Below the pieces are notes generated by a model. It saw nothing but the letters and a program-made list of their open reading frames with translations. It had not been told where the DNA came from and did no database searches. Below, one piece after another: positions 1 to 8,942 of a stretch of 50,523 nucleotides of DNA. The stretch is from Hahella sp. CCB-MM4 (lineage in GTDB: Bacteria; Pseudomonadota; Gammaproteobacteria; Pseudomonadales; Oleiphilaceae). The stretch is taken from positions 1 through 50,523 of the forward strand of contig NZ_MRYI01000027.1 of the NCBI RefSeq assembly GCF_002260525.1, in the 5' to 3' direction. Numbering within the stretch: position 1 is the first letter of the stretch; the number at the start of each line of letters is the position of its first letter. The position numbers were made by a program, and so were the translations under genes.

Positions 1-70
1 CACTAACTCAAGACTATTCTGTGTCTCCACAACCGTCTCAGCTAGCGCCCACAACAAATTGCTTGATTAA

Positions 71-83
71 CTTGTTAAAGATC
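71..83 (-). promoter_or_regulatory. rRNA leader boxA antitermination site
   Basis: The minus-strand sequence GATCTTTAACAAG closely matches the core CTCTTTAACA of the rrn boxA, and the bases after it (TTAATCAAGCAATTTG) resemble the conserved leader or spacer segment near 16S and 23S genes. Proteins NusB and S10 bind boxA RNA to make rRNA transcription termination-resistant. The 16S gene itself must lie to the left of the window; none of it is seen here. Confidence 0.75.
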
Positions 84-118
84 TTCTCGCCCGGGCATTC
101 ATCCCGATGAGGCGCGCC

Positions 119-146
119 ATTCTACAGCCTTGATTCTCAATGTCAA
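119..146 (-). promoter_or_regulatory. rRNA operon promoter P2
   Basis: On the minus strand there is a consensus -35 TTGACA (141-146), a 16-base spacer and a -10 TAGAAT (119-124), followed by a G/C-rich discriminator (GGCGCGCC). It sits about 170 bases downstream of the stronger P1, giving the tandem P1/P2 arrangement known from bacterial rrn operons. The GC-rich start region is consistent with ppGpp-sensitive control, which is inferred from the motif only. Confidence 0.75.
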
Positions 147-290
147 TCTGTTTTTTTAACTCCCTGTTTGGCGCTGACAATCTGATGGAAAAATTCGCTC
201 TCATATTGTCGTCTCATCCTTGAGTTCTGCTTACCCGAAGCCCTTGTTTCTCACCCCTTTCGGGTGGGCTCCGCTGCAGAAGTGGGGCGC

Positions 291-318
291 ATTATACGTC
301 CCTCCTGATCCTTTGCAA
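291..318 (-). promoter_or_regulatory. rRNA operon promoter P1
   Basis: Read on the minus strand, a -35 TTGCAA (313-318) is followed after 16 bases by a perfect -10 TATAAT (291-296) and then a GC-rich discriminator (GCGCCCC). The stretch just upstream (about 319-345) is A/T rich and resembles an UP element. This combination is typical of stringently controlled rRNA P1 promoters. Transcription would run toward position 1 and out of the window. It lies about 115 bases downstream of the purT stop in the same direction, with no obvious terminator between them. Confidence 0.8.
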
Positions 319-432
319 CACCTTTTTGGAAAAAAGTTTAAATTGGATGAAATCACCTGATTCAAACCATCAGGAAGAACTCATTTCAGAATCTGCGGGT
401 AACTTATAAGTGAAGCAAATCCCGGCTGGATT

Positions 433-1617
433 TCAACCCAAATCCACTTCAATTAATGATACTTTCTCCTCTGCCAGTCCTCGAGCAGACTCGGTGCTTT
501 CTGAACGAACCAAAACCACCCCCATTCTTCTTTTACCCGAGACTTCAGGTTTACCGAATAACCTGAGCTCAACTCCCGGACTACTAACCACCTTATCTAA
601 AGCAGAAAAGGAAATGCTTCTAGACTCACCTTCTACTAATAACGCAGCAGAAGCAGATGGGCCATAGAGTTGAATATTGGGCACGGGCAACCCAAGAAGC
701 GCTTTTACGTGCAGGCAAAACTCAGACTGATCCTGAGAAATGAGAGTTACCAACCCAGTATCATGTGGCCGGGGAGATACTTCGCTAAAATAAACATCAT
801 CGCCTTTAACAAATAACTCAACCCCAAACAGACCGAAACCACCCAACGCACCGGTCACGGCTTCTGCGATTTCTCTGGCTCGTGTCATTGCCAGCGTAGA
901 CATCGCCTGAGGCTGCCAGCTTGTACGATAGTCTCCATCAATTTGCTGATGCCCTATAGGCTCACAAAACGAAACCCCACCACTATGCCTGACCGTCAAC
1001 AGAGTGATTTCATAATCAAAATCGACAAATCCTTCGATAATGACTTTACCTTGGCCCGCTCTGCCGCCTTCCTGTGCATATGTCCATGCGATTCCAATAT
1101 CGTCGTCAGATTTAACGACACTCTGCCCTTTACCTGAAGAGCTCATAATTGGCTTTACCACACAAGGAAAACCAATCTCTGCAACAGCGCTGGAGTATTC
1201 CGCCTCAGTCAGGGCAAAACGGTATGGCGATGTTTTTAGACCAAGCTCTTCAGCAGCCAGTCGCCGAATTCCCTCCCGATTCATCGTCAGGTTTGCAGCT
1301 TTTGCCGATGGGACAACATTAAACCCTTCCTCTTCCAAAGAAATCAGCTCGCTTGTCGCAATAGCCTCGATCTCAGGAATGATAAAATGAGGACGCTCTT
1401 CTTCCACCACGCGCCTTAACTGCTTTGGATCCAGCATATTAATGACATGTGACCGGTGAGCTATCTGCATGGCGGGAGCATTCGGGTATCGGTCTACAGC
1501 AATCACCTCAACTCCCAGGCGTTGCAATTCGATTGCTACTTCTTTACCCAACTCTCCGCTACCCAATAACATCGCCCTGGTAGCAGATTCAGTCAACGGC
1601 GTACCAATTGAAACCAT
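433..1617 (-). CDS. purT: Formate-dependent phosphoribosylglycinamide formyltransferase
   Basis: PurT makes formyl-GAR from GAR, formate and ATP, the folate-independent version of the third step of purine synthesis, in the cytosol. The 394-residue product has the usual length. It shows an N-terminal nucleotide-fold start ([14 protein letters not shown]), the acidic segment [13 protein letters not shown], and an ATP-grasp core ([57 protein letters not shown]). The last motif carries the metal-binding Glu and the Arg-Pro-His typical of the family. It is the last gene of a minus-strand run (NUDIX, carbonic anhydrase, DUF1289, purT), starting 24 bases after the DUF1289 stop. Purine synthesis is thus encoded right upstream of an rRNA operon. 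Confidence 0.95.
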   Translation of the reverse strand: MVSIGTPLTESATRAMLLGSGELGKEVAIELQRLGVEVIAVDRYPNAPAMQIAHRSHVINMLDPKQLRRVVEEERPHFIIPEIEAIATSELISLEEEGFNVVPSAKAANLTMNREGIRRLAAEELGLKTSPYRFALTEAEYSSAVAEIGFPCVVKPIMSSSGKGQSVVKSDDDIGIAWTYAQEGGRAGQGKVIIEGFVDFDYEITLLTVRHSGGVSFCEPIGHQQIDGDYRTSWQPQAMSTLAMTRAREIAEAVTGALGGFGLFGVELFVKGDDVYFSEVSPRPHDTGLVTLISQDQSEFCLHVKALLGLPVPNIQLYGPSASAALLVEGESRSISFSALDKVVSSPGVELRLFGKPEVSGKRRMGVVLVRSESTESARGLAEEKVSLIEVDLG

Positions 1618-1641
1618 ACTTTTGATTCCTATTCTTGATTC

Positions 1642-1818
1642 CTAAACCAGATACTTTTCTTCTCGTTGAGCAACCAGGATCAACACCCGGCGTTTATCCT
1701 CATCACTTAAACCTGACCAGGCTGCGATTTCCGCTGCACTTCTATGACAGCCGACACATATATCCTCTTCATCCAACGCGCAGATGTTGACGCATGGAGA
1801 TTTAACCGCTTCACTCAT
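1642..1818 (-). CDS. DUF1289 family small cysteine protein
   Basis: This 58-residue protein begins [20 protein letters not shown] and continues with CVGCHRS, then a helical tail ([22 protein letters not shown]). The pattern SPCVxIC...CxGCxR followed by E.xxW is the hallmark of DUF1289 proteins, small bacterial proteins of unknown function with four cysteines that probably bind a metal. The start codon overlaps the end of the carbonic anhydrase gene (shared ATGAGTGA), which suggests translational coupling. The stop lies 24 bases before purT. The start choice is fixed by this overlap and by the family's conserved N-terminus. Confidence 0.88.
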   Translation of the reverse strand: MSEAVKSPCVNICALDEEDICVGCHRSAAEIAAWSGLSDEDKRRVLILVAQREEKYLV

Positions 1819-2341
1819 CTGATTGCTCCTTTAAAGAGGCAGAATATCGACGAGCATTTTCCACATAGTGGAGAGCACCAGACTCCAGCGCCTTCCTTTC
1901 CTGTTCATTCAACGACCTTTTTACCTTTCCGGGAGAGCCTACAACCAGGGAACCATCAGGAATCACTGCATTTTCGGGAATCAGTGCATTGGCACCGATA
2001 ATGCAATACCTGCCAATTCGGGCATTGTTGAGTATCACAGCATTGATTCCAATCAGGCTATAGTCCCCGACTTCACATCCATGCAAGATCGCATGATGGC
2101 CGACGGTTACACCTTTACCGATCTTCAGTTTTATACCTGGATCTGTATGCAAAACTGCCTGATCCTGAATATTGGATTGAGGACCGATCAATATGACGTC
2201 ATTATCTGCCCGGACAACAGCACCAAACCAAACACTAGCCTGATCCTCAAGAACGACTTCACCAATGAGAGTGGCGGTGTCAGCAATAAAGTGCCCGGCG
2301 CCATTGAGGCTAATTTTTTTATTCCCTAACGAATAAAGCAC
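1811..2341 (-). CDS. Gamma-class carbonic anhydrase family protein (YrdA/PaaY-like)
   Basis: A 176-residue left-handed beta-helix protein built from hexapeptide repeats, with the length and motifs of the YrdA/PaaY group. Three zinc-type histidines are visible: one in VLHTDPG and two in [10 protein letters not shown]. The Q.N.QD segment ([12 protein letters not shown]) is also conserved. Members of the family either hydrate CO2 or act as thioesterases or chaperones, and the sequence does not decide between these. The gene lies 49 bases after the upstream NUDIX gene and overlaps the following DUF1289 gene by 8 bases. Placement between metabolic housekeeping genes suggests constitutive expression. 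Confidence 0.9.
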   Translation of the reverse strand: MLYSLGNKKISLNGAGHFIADTATLIGEVVLEDQASVWFGAVVRADNDVILIGPQSNIQDQAVLHTDPGIKLKIGKGVTVGHHAILHGCEVGDYSLIGINAVILNNARIGRYCIIGANALIPENAVIPDGSLVVGSPGKVKRSLNEQERKALESGALHYVENARRYSASLKEQSDE

Positions 2342-2390
2342 GCTTCATTCTCCAGAATGTCTAAAGTTATCCAGAACGGAAAAACAAGGA

Positions 2391-2954
2391 TTATTCAGTC
2401 AGATCTTTACTAAAGACGACTCGATAGAAGTCCACGAGGATAATGGCTGACATCCCCCAAATCTCATAGCCTTCATAAAACCAGCAAGGAACTGTGCGAG
2501 AGTGGCCTCTATATGTCAGATGGTCGAGCCTGTCAGGTCGACTATTCAGAAAGTAGCTGACAGGAACCTTAAAGACACTATCCAGCTCAGCTGGATCAGG
2601 CACCAGTCTGACCTCAGGATCCACCAGCCCCACGTATGGTGTCACCCTGATCTCATAACGGGAAATCACCTGACTTAGAGAGCCCAATACTTCCACTTGA
2701 GATGAACGGATTCCTACTTCTTCTTCGGTTTCCCTTAATGCGGTCATCAACAGGTCCGAATCATGGTCTTCTCTCATTCCACCGGGGAATGCCACCTGCC
2801 CACTATGAGTCTTGAGTTGATCCGATCTGCGGGTCAGGATGATCTGAGGCTCATCTTCTCTGGTCACGGGAACAAGCACTGCAGCGTCTTTGAAGTCAAC
2901 ACTCAGGGTTGTTGGTTCATGCCGCTCAATTCGAGAAATAATCCGCTCTAGCAC
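2391..2954 (-). CDS. nudL: NUDIX hydrolase, coenzyme A pyrophosphatase type
   Basis: This 187-residue protein has the NudL/YeaB signature: HSGQVAFPGGMRE directly before the NUDIX box, which reads GG(x5)...ALRETEEEVGI. The box ends in the REtxEEvG core whose glutamates bind the metal. NudL enzymes cleave CoA or oxidised CoA to phosphopantetheine and adenosine 3',5'-bisphosphate. The downstream region (VTPYVGLVDPE; VPVSYFLN) also fits. It is the first gene of the minus-strand run toward purT. The start region is divergent from another NUDIX gene, with 137 bases between them that must contain both promoters. The substrate is inferred from the family. Confidence 0.88.
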   Translation of the reverse strand: MLERIISRIERHEPTTLSVDFKDAAVLVPVTREDEPQIILTRRSDQLKTHSGQVAFPGGMREDHDSDLLMTALRETEEEVGIRSSQVEVLGSLSQVISRYEIRVTPYVGLVDPEVRLVPDPAELDSVFKVPVSYFLNSRPDRLDHLTYRGHSRTVPCWFYEGYEIWGMSAIILVDFYRVVFSKDLTE

Positions 2955-3091
2955 TGAAATGAATTACAACCATCGATAAGTTAAAAGTTGACGCACAATA
3001 ACACACCTGCCATTTTTTAGGCACCCGTCGCTGTGCAACCATTTATACAGCGTTATACTGTCCAATCACCTACTCAATCAGTCGAATTTAT

Positions 3092-3637
3092 ATGAAGTTT
3101 TGCAGCCAGTGCGGCAACCCCGTAGAACAGCGCGTCCCTGATGGTGATAACAGACATCGCCATGTCTGCCCCACTTGCGACACCATTCACTACATCAACC
3201 CTAAAATTGTCGCAGGAACCATCCCCGTTTACGAAGACAAAATCCTCCTCTGCCGCAGAGCGATTGAACCAAGACTTGGCTACTGGACATTGCCGGCCGG
3301 ATTCATGGAAATGAACGAAACCACTTCTCAAGCTGCTATTCGGGAAACCTGGGAGGAAGCCGAGGCCAGGGTCAACCTGGAAGGTTTATACACGATGATC
3401 GATGTACCTCACATCGGACAAGTTCACATTTTTTATCGAGCCACAGTCATAAATGGAGAATTCGGCATCGGACCTGAGAGCCTTGAGACAAAATTATTCA
3501 GGGAAGAAGACATTCCATGGGAGGAAATCGCTTTTCCGACAGTCAAATACACACTCGAGCATTACCTTGAAGATCGGCAATCAAGGTCCTTCCCTGTGCA
3601 TGTGAAAGACATTACTTACGAGAGAATTAAATCCTGA
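3092..3637 (+). CDS. NUDIX hydrolase with N-terminal zinc ribbon
   Basis: The 181-residue protein opens with MKFCSQCGNPV and a second Cys pair in HVCPTCDTIHYINP, which together form a four-cysteine zinc ribbon like that in NudC NADH pyrophosphatases. A NUDIX domain follows: LPAGFMEMNETTSQAAIRETWEEA, where RETWEEA is the catalytic core. It lacks the large N-terminal domain of true NudC. This short form is common in Proteobacteria and its substrate is not established; ADP-ribose, NAD(H) or FAD are candidates. It is transcribed alone, divergent from the nudL-like gene and convergent with the NIF3-like gene. Confidence 0.88.
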   Translation: MKFCSQCGNPVEQRVPDGDNRHRHVCPTCDTIHYINPKIVAGTIPVYEDKILLCRRAIEPRLGYWTLPAGFMEMNETTSQAAIRETWEEAEARVNLEGLYTMIDVPHIGQVHIFYRATVINGEFGIGPESLETKLFREEDIPWEEIAFPTVKYTLEHYLEDRQSRSFPVHVKDITYERIKS

Positions 3638-3694
3638 CCCGGTATAAACCGACACAGGACTTTCAGACCACACCAGCCCGCACATTACGCCTAA

Positions 3695-4006
3695 TTAAAA
3701 GTCTTCCACTTTTAACACATGATATGCGGGCTCTTCATATGGGTGCGACGCCTTAAGAGCAGCAATCACCGCTTCTATATAAGGTCTGTCCACAACCAAC
3801 TCCACCCTAAATTCATCCACCTTCTCGATATTACCAAGACTCCCGATGAACGGCGTGCTATTCGTCCCCGGCCTGAATTGCCCCAAACCTTTCACTTGCC
3901 ATGCACAGCAGTCATAGTCACCTATACGACCTCCTCCCGCCTCAAATATTGCTGTTTTTACTTGTTCAACATGGCTCTCAGGTACATAAAAGCAAAGGTG
4001 ATACAT
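3695..4006 (-). CDS. Short NIF3/YqfO-type domain protein
   Basis: The 103-residue product begins MYHLCFYVPE and ends with the diagnostic SHPYEEPAYHVLKVE, seen in the insert domain of YqfO/NIF3 proteins and in their stand-alone relatives. GxGQFRPGxxSxPFIGSxG is also present. This PII-like fold is about 100 residues and its role is unknown. I chose the ATG at 4006 because AAAGGAG lies 8 bases upstream; an open frame continues further upstream but has no family similarity. The gene is convergent with the zinc-ribbon NUDIX gene. Its promoter region contains the DnaA-box-like cluster described separately. Confidence 0.85.
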   Translation of the reverse strand: MYHLCFYVPESHVEQVKTAIFEAGGGRIGDYDCCAWQVKGLGQFRPGTNSTPFIGSLGNIEKVDEFRVELVVDRPYIEAVIAALKASHPYEEPAYHVLKVEDF

Positions 4007-4032
4007 GTATAAGTCTCCTTTTCGGTGTTTTT

Positions 4033-4293
4033 TTATCCACAATTTTCCGCATTTGTCACACAAACACAACAAAACTGAAACTTCTCCACAGAATCTGTGG
4101 ATATCTCTGGGGATAAAGTTTGGGAAAGTGCTGGAATGCCTTGTTTTTACTAGGTTGCGCTCAGATTGGCGAGTAATTAGGCAAAATTTAAAGTCTTTAT
4201 TTTTCAATAAGTTAAATAAGTCAACAGGTAAAACGGTAGATTCAATACTGAAAATTGACACAGTATTGACACACTAAAAACTAATGTGAATAA
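4033..4293. promoter_or_regulatory. Cluster of DnaA-box-like sequences
   Basis: The 568-base gap between the NIF3-like gene and purL contains TTATCCACA (4033-4041, the perfect E. coli R-box), TTCTCCACA (4082-4090, one mismatch), and, on the other strand, ATATCCACA (4096-4104), TTATCCCCA (4108-4116) and TTATTCACA (4285-4293, a full TTWTNCACA match). Four lie within 84 bases, in both orientations, and are followed by an A/T-rich stretch (about 4150-4450). This could be a DnaA-regulated promoter, a DnaA-titrating locus or chance. A canonical oriC is not supported, since no dnaA, rpmH or gidA neighbour is seen. Confidence 0.45.
4242..4269. repeat. Inverted repeat with internal direct repeats, operator-like
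   Basis: TCAATACTG (4242-4250) and CAGTATTGA (4261-4269) form a perfect 9-base inverted repeat with a 10-base spacer. Overlapping it, ATTGACACA occurs twice (4254-4262 and 4265-4273). The second copy contains TTGACA, so the structure could be an operator at a promoter reading rightward, but no gene follows on that strand before purL's 3' end. Its function is unknown. Confidence 0.4.
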
Positions 4294-4519
4294 CCATCAT
4301 TCGGCGTCCAAAGAATGACGGATTTTAGAGCCATTTTTCACCCCAAATATGTACAAACCGTCATAATGTCGTCTATTTATTAGACAAACCATCATGCTGG
4401 GCACGGCATCGTTAACATTTCGTTACATTAATTTACATTATATTAAGCTGGAATGGTGATGTTTTATCCCAATACCAAAAGACAGACAGGGGCAGAACCA
4501 AAAACAGATAAGAAGAGAA

Positions 4520-4553
4520 AAGAGGAGAAAGGCCCTGCTTGAACAAGCAGGGC
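4520..4553 (-). terminator. Rho-independent terminator after purL
   Basis: GCCCTGCTTG (4532-4541) and CAAGCAGGGC (4544-4553) are perfectly complementary. Read on the minus strand the hairpin is followed by a pyrimidine-rich, T-rich tail (CTTTCTCCTCTTTT). It lies just 22 bases past the purL stop and is the expected terminator of that gene. Confidence 0.75.
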
Positions 4554-4574
4554 ACGAAGAGTTATGGAGTCAAA

Positions 4575-7500
4575 TCAATCCAGCCAGACACGGGCATTAC
4601 GGAATATCCGCATCCAGGCTCCATCTTCAGCCCAGTCATCAGGCCGCCAGGAGTTCGAAACTGCCCGGAATACGCGTTCCGGATGTGGCATCATAGCCGT
4701 TACGCGGCCATCATCATTACAAATCCCGGCAATCCCCATAGGTGATCCGTTTGGATTGAATGGATAGCCACTGGCAAGATTTCCATAGTTATCGACAAAT
4801 CTCAGCGCCACTCGGGCATTCTTCGCCAATTCTTCCCCATCATTGCCGGTAAACTCAGCACGACCTTCGCCATGTGCCACAGCAATTGGCATTCTTGACC
4901 CTGCCATTCCCTGCAGAATGACTGACGGTGAATCCATGACCTCAACCATTACTTGGCGTGCTTCGTATTGTTCTGACAGGTTACGGACAAAGCGCGGCCA
5001 ATGAGCTGTTCCTGGAATCAGATCTTTCAGTGTGGACAACATCTGGCAACCATTACAGACACCCAGCGCCAAGGTATCCTTGCGATGGAAAAATGCCTCA
5101 AACTGATCTCTGGCACGAGCATTGAACAAAATAGACTTTGCCCAGCCTTCGCCTGCACCAAGTACATCCCCAAAGGAGAATCCACCACAGGCGGCCAAAG
5201 CTTTAAATTGATCAAGTGCAATTCGACCAGACAGGACATCACTCATATGGACATCCACCGAGGTGAATCCGGCACGATTGAAGGCTGCAGCCATTTCAGT
5301 CTGACTGTTGACGCCCTGTTCGCGCAGAATCGCAACTTTCGGCTTGGCTCCAACATTCAGGAATGGCGCAGTAATATCTTCGGAGACATCATAGGTCAGT
5401 GCCGCCGACAATCCGGGATCTGAGTCATCCTTAATCGCTGCATATTCTTCAGCAGCACAGTCACTATTGTCCCTTAGGCTCTGAATGCGATAGCTGGTTT
5501 CAGTCCATTTCTGCTGCAGGTCTGCTCTGGAATATCCCAGTACCTGTTGTCCCTGGTAACTCAACTCAATACGCTGCTCAGTCGTCGGACTTCCCACGAT
5601 AACCAGGTCTTCAGCCAGTCCTGCATCAATGATAGCTTTCTGGACATAGTCCAAATCCTTTTCAGCCACCTGGATGACCGCACCCAGTTCCTCATTAAAC
5701 AGCTCCCGGGCGAAATGGCTTGGATCCTTAATCCACTGATCAAGAGCGATCTGCAAACCGCAACGCCCGGCAAAAGCCATTTCCACCAGAGTGGCGAATA
5801 ACCCGCCATCAGAGCGATCATGGTAAGCCTTGATCTTGCCTTCACGGTTGAGCTTCTGGATACAATCAAAGAAAGCGGCCAGCTCTTTCGGGTTATCCAG
5901 GTCTGGAGCAACTGCGCCGATCTGGCGATACACCTGAGCCAATGCTGAGCCACCCAGACGATTTTTACCGGCTCCCAGATCAATCAGGATCAACTTGGAT
6001 GGTTCATCCAATCTTAATTGTGGCGTCAAAGTCCGGCGAACATCTTCAACCGGTGCAACCCCTGTGATAATCAGAGACAAAGGCGCAGTGACAGATTTCT
6101 GCTGCTCGCCTTCTTCCCAGACTGTCTTCATGGACATGGAATCTTTTCCGACAGGAATCGTAATTCCCAACTCGGGACACAGCTCCATACCAATTGCCTT
6201 TACGGTGTCGAACAGCGCCTCATCCTCACCCGGATGCCCGGCAGCGGCCATCCAGTTAGCGGAAAGGCTGATCTGTCCCAATCTGGAAATTGGAGCTGCA
6301 GCGATATTGGTAATCACCTCACCAACAGCCATTCGACCGGACGCCGGTGCGTCAATCAGGGCAATCGGAGTACGCTCTCCCATTGCCATGGCTTCGCCGG
6401 CATAAGTGTCATAGCTGGCAGTAGTGACGGCGACATCAGACACCGGCACCTGCCAGGGACCTACCATCTGGTCCCTTGATACCATACCGGTTACTGAACG
6501 GTCACCAATCGTTATCAGGAAGCCTTTACTGGCCACACTTGGCAACCGCATAACGCGTTCTACAGCGTCTTCCAGATCAATGTTGGAAGATTCAAATATC
6601 GGTTTGGCAAAACTCTGACGCTCAATCGCCCTGTGCATCTTGGGTGGTTTGCCAAACAGGACTGACATAGGAAGATCTACGGGATTGTTCGCAAAATATT
6701 CGTCTGCCAGCACCAGTTTTTCTTCCTCTGTTGCGCTACCAACCACTGCATAAGGGCAGCGTTCACGACGACAGATCTGATCAAAAAGCTCGAGGTCTTC
6801 TACTGCAACCGAGAGGACATAACGCTCCTGGGACTCGTTACACCAGATTTCCAGCGGGGACATCCCAGGCTCATCGTTGGGAATGTCACGCAGCTCAAAC
6901 TGACCGCCACGACCACCGTCCTTGACCAATTCAGGCAGTGCGTTGGACAAGCCACCGGCACCAACATCGTGGATAAAAAGAATGGGGTTGTTGGAACCCA
7001 TCTGCCAGCAGACATCGATGACCTCCTGACAGCGGCGCTCCATCTCCGGGTTGTCCCGCTGCACAGAAGCAAAATCCAGATCTTCATGGCTGGAACCGCT
7101 ATCCATTGAGGAAGCAGCACCGCCACCCAATCCGATCAGCATCGCCGGGCCACCCAGTACGATGAGTTTCGAACCAACAGCGATTTCGCCCTTTTCTACG
7201 TGATCCGCCCGGATATTCCCAAGGCCGCCCGCAATCATGATCGGCTTGTGGTAGCCCCGCATTTCTCGGCCGTTGACACCAGGGACTTCTTCTTCAAATG
7301 TCCGGAAATAACCACACAGGTTTGGACGACCGAATTCGTTATTGAAAGCAGCGCCTCCAATGGGAGCTTCAAGCATGATCTGCAGAGGGGAAACGATTCT
7401 CTCGGGCTTGCCATAGTCCCCTTCCCATGGTTGACGATAGTCAGGGATATTCAGGTTGGAAACGGTAAACCCGACCAATCCGGCCTTTGGCTTGCCTCCT

Positions 7501-8471
7501 ATCCCTGTCGCACCTTCATCTCGGATCTCTCCACCGGAACCGGTTGAAGCGCCTGCAAACGGGGAAATAGCCGTGGGGTGATTGTGGGTTTCAACTTTCA
7601 TCAGGATATGAATATCCTCGACGTTGTACCCATAGACCTTGCTGTCAGGGTCTGGGAAGAAGCGCCCGCTCTGACTTCCCTGAATGACGGCAGCGTTGTC
7701 TCTGTATGCGGACAGTACAGTCTCTCCGCCAACGTCGTAGGTGTTCTTAATCATGCCAAACAATGATTTCGGCTGAAGCTCACCGTCAATTTCCCAGCTG
7801 GCATTGAAGATCTTGTGACGACAATGCTCAGAGTTAGCCTGCGCGAACATCATCAATTCCACATCATTAGGATCACGCCCTAATTGTGTGAATGCTTCCG
7901 TCAGGTAATCGATCTCGTCTTCCGCCAGCGCAAGTCCCATGTTGCGGTTAGCATCAACCAGGGCCTTGCGCCCTTTTTCCAACACCGGAACACTGTTGAT
8001 CGGCTTTGGCTCAGCATGTCCAAATAACAACTCAGCTCCAGCAATTTCATGGAATATTGCCTGGGTCATGCGATCATGCAGCATCTCCGCCAGCTTTGCC
8101 CTTTGTTCAGATGACAATTGTTGGCTTCCACGCACATAGTAGGCGATTCCCCGCTCTATACGGCGAACTGCATGAAGCCCACAATTATGTGCGATGTCCG
8201 TCGCCTTGCTGGACCAGGGCGAGATAGTACCGGGTCTGGGAACAACCAGGAATAATGTTCCTTCTGGAGATTCGGTCTGTTCTGTTGGTCCGTAGGTCAG
8301 CAGCTTGTCCAACACTGTGCGTTGATTGGCAGACAAATTACCGTCCAACTCGACAAAATGCATGTACTCCGCATAAAGCGATTGGGTTTCAGGCACAACA
8401 TCCTGCAAAGTGGCCAATAACTTCTTACGACGAAAAGGAGAAAGAGCGGGAGCACCACGAAGTTCAAACAT
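4575..8471 (-). CDS. purL: Phosphoribosylformylglycinamidine synthase, single-chain
   Basis: PurL converts FGAR, glutamine and ATP to FGAM, the fourth step of purine synthesis, in the cytosol. The 1298-residue product matches the large gammaproteobacterial form (about 1295). The N-terminal domain has [21 protein letters not shown]. The first synthetase half has [13 protein letters not shown] and [21 protein letters not shown] second AIRS-like half contains [11 protein letters not shown]. The C-terminal class I glutaminase has [16 protein letters not shown], the nucleophile elbow [10 protein letters not shown] and MPHPERVF. It is transcribed alone, with a terminator directly after it and a long (455-base) divergent region shared with mltF. 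Confidence 0.97.
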   Translation of the reverse strand: MFELRGAPALSPFRRKKLLATLQDVVPETQSLYAEYMHFVELDGNLSANQRTVLDKLLTYGPTEQTESPEGTLFLVVPRPGTISPWSSKATDIAHNCGLHAVRRIERGIAYYVRGSQQLSSEQRAKLAEMLHDRMTQAIFHEIAGAELLFGHAEPKPINSVPVLEKGRKALVDANRNMGLALAEDEIDYLTEAFTQLGRDPNDVELMMFAQANSEHCRHKIFNASWEIDGELQPKSLFGMIKNTYDVGGETVLSAYRDNAAVIQGSQSGRFFPDPDSKVYGYNVEDIHILMKVETHNHPTAISPFAGASTGSGGEIRDEGATGIGGKPKAGLVGFTVSNLNIPDYRQPWEGDYGKPERIVSPLQIMLEAPIGGAAFNNEFGRPNLCGYFRTFEEEVPGVNGREMRGYHKPIMIAGGLGNIRADHVEKGEIAVGSKLIVLGGPAMLIGLGGGAASSMDSGSSHEDLDFASVQRDNPEMERRCQEVIDVCWQMGSNNPILFIHDVGAGGLSNALPELVKDGGRGGQFELRDIPNDEPGMSPLEIWCNESQERYVLSVAVEDLELFDQICRRERCPYAVVGSATEEEKLVLADEYFANNPVDLPMSVLFGKPPKMHRAIERQSFAKPIFESSNIDLEDAVERVMRLPSVASKGFLITIGDRSVTGMVSRDQMVGPWQVPVSDVAVTTASYDTYAGEAMAMGERTPIALIDAPASGRMAVGEVITNIAAAPISRLGQISLSANWMAAAGHPGEDEALFDTVKAIGMELCPELGITIPVGKDSMSMKTVWEEGEQQKSVTAPLSLIITGVAPVEDVRRTLTPQLRLDEPSKLILIDLGAGKNRLGGSALAQVYRQIGAVAPDLDNPKELAAFFDCIQKLNREGKIKAYHDRSDGGLFATLVEMAFAGRCGLQIALDQWIKDPSHFARELFNEELGAVIQVAEKDLDYVQKAIIDAGLAEDLVIVGSPTTEQRIELSYQGQQVLGYSRADLQQKWTETSYRIQSLRDNSDCAAEEYAAIKDDSDPGLSAALTYDVSEDITAPFLNVGAKPKVAILREQGVNSQTEMAAAFNRAGFTSVDVHMSDVLSGRIALDQFKALAACGGFSFGDVLGAGEGWAKSILFNARARDQFEAFFHRKDTLALGVCNGCQMLSTLKDLIPGTAHWPRFVRNLSEQYEARQVMVEVMDSPSVILQGMAGSRMPIAVAHGEGRAEFTGNDGEELAKNARVALRFVDNYGNLASGYPFNPNGSPMGIAGICNDDGRVTAMMPHPERVFRAVSNSWRPDDWAEDGAWMRIFRNARVWLD

Positions 8472-8627
8472 AACGTTGACTATCTGCCTCTGAACTGGGG
8501 GAGAAAAAAAGAGGCGTAATGATAATAGAAAACCGCCTTCCGGGCCACTTCACCTGCCAAATTCATTGATTCGACCCGGTATCATTTTGTCGATTGATTT
8601 AAAAAGGGTTTTTACGTCTTTTGGACT

Positions 8628-8673
8628 AAATTTCCCGCATCCGCACATATAAATTTCCAGCATCCGCACATAT
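8628..8673. repeat. Perfectly abutting 23-bp tandem repeat in the purL-mltF gap
   Basis: Two 23-base units lie end to end at 8628-8650 and 8651-8673. Both share AAATTTCC then GCATCCGCACATAT and differ at a single base (C or A at unit position 9). They lie about 155-200 bases upstream of the purL start and about 65 bases before the proposed mltF promoter. Two head-to-tail copies could be tandem regulator sites for either gene or a recent slippage duplication. Confidence 0.7.
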
Positions 8674-8738
8674 AAAAAGCTACACCCCGGCAACGAACAG
8701 CCACCGACAGCCTATTAATTGAACCAATATTAAGGGTG

Positions 8739-8767
8739 TTACTTTCCAGGGCAAACCTGAGTAAAAT
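8739..8767 (+). promoter_or_regulatory. Candidate promoter upstream of mltF
   Basis: TTACTT (8739-8744) and TAAAAT (8762-8767) are separated by 17 bases on the plus strand. The -10 box matches the consensus at five of six positions, the -35 at four of six. It would give a leader of about 150 bases ahead of mltF, containing the small ORF at 8862. This is pattern-based only. Confidence 0.35.
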
Positions 8768-8861
8768 GCGCCGCAAAAATGAACAACATGTCCGCTAATT
8801 TGACATTCTTTTGCAGCTAGGGACATTTCACAACTTGATTCCTGACTGAAAACCCAAGAGG

Positions 8862-8942
8862 ATGAGCGCCATGGAATCGGTATTGCATAAAACCAGGGAC
8901 ATCCTCACAGACAAGGAAACATCTGCTTGCGAAATCTCATGA
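8862..8942 (+). CDS. Candidate 26-codon upstream ORF overlapping the mltF start
   Basis: An ATG preceded by AAGAGG opens a frame beginning MSAMESVLHKTRD and ending ...SACEIS, with its TGA inside the sequence ATGATG where mltF may start. Its stop overlaps the in-frame mltF ATG at 8939 by the classic ATGA junction. That arrangement would couple mltF translation to the short ORF. The peptide has no recognised family, no signal sequence and no obvious regulatory codon run, so it could also be chance. Confidence 0.3.
   Translation: MSAMESVLHKTRDILTDKETSACEIS

Noticed and set aside
4033-4530. Replication origin between the NIF3-like gene and purL
   Set aside because: DnaA-like boxes and A/T-rich DNA are present, but there is no dnaA, rpmH, gidA or parAB neighbour and no clear set of 13-mer unwinding repeats, so I report only a box cluster.
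8739-8767. PurR operator controlling purL
   Set aside because: I looked for an ACGCAAACGTTTGCGT-like palindrome in the purL-mltF gap and did not find one, so no PurR control is claimed.
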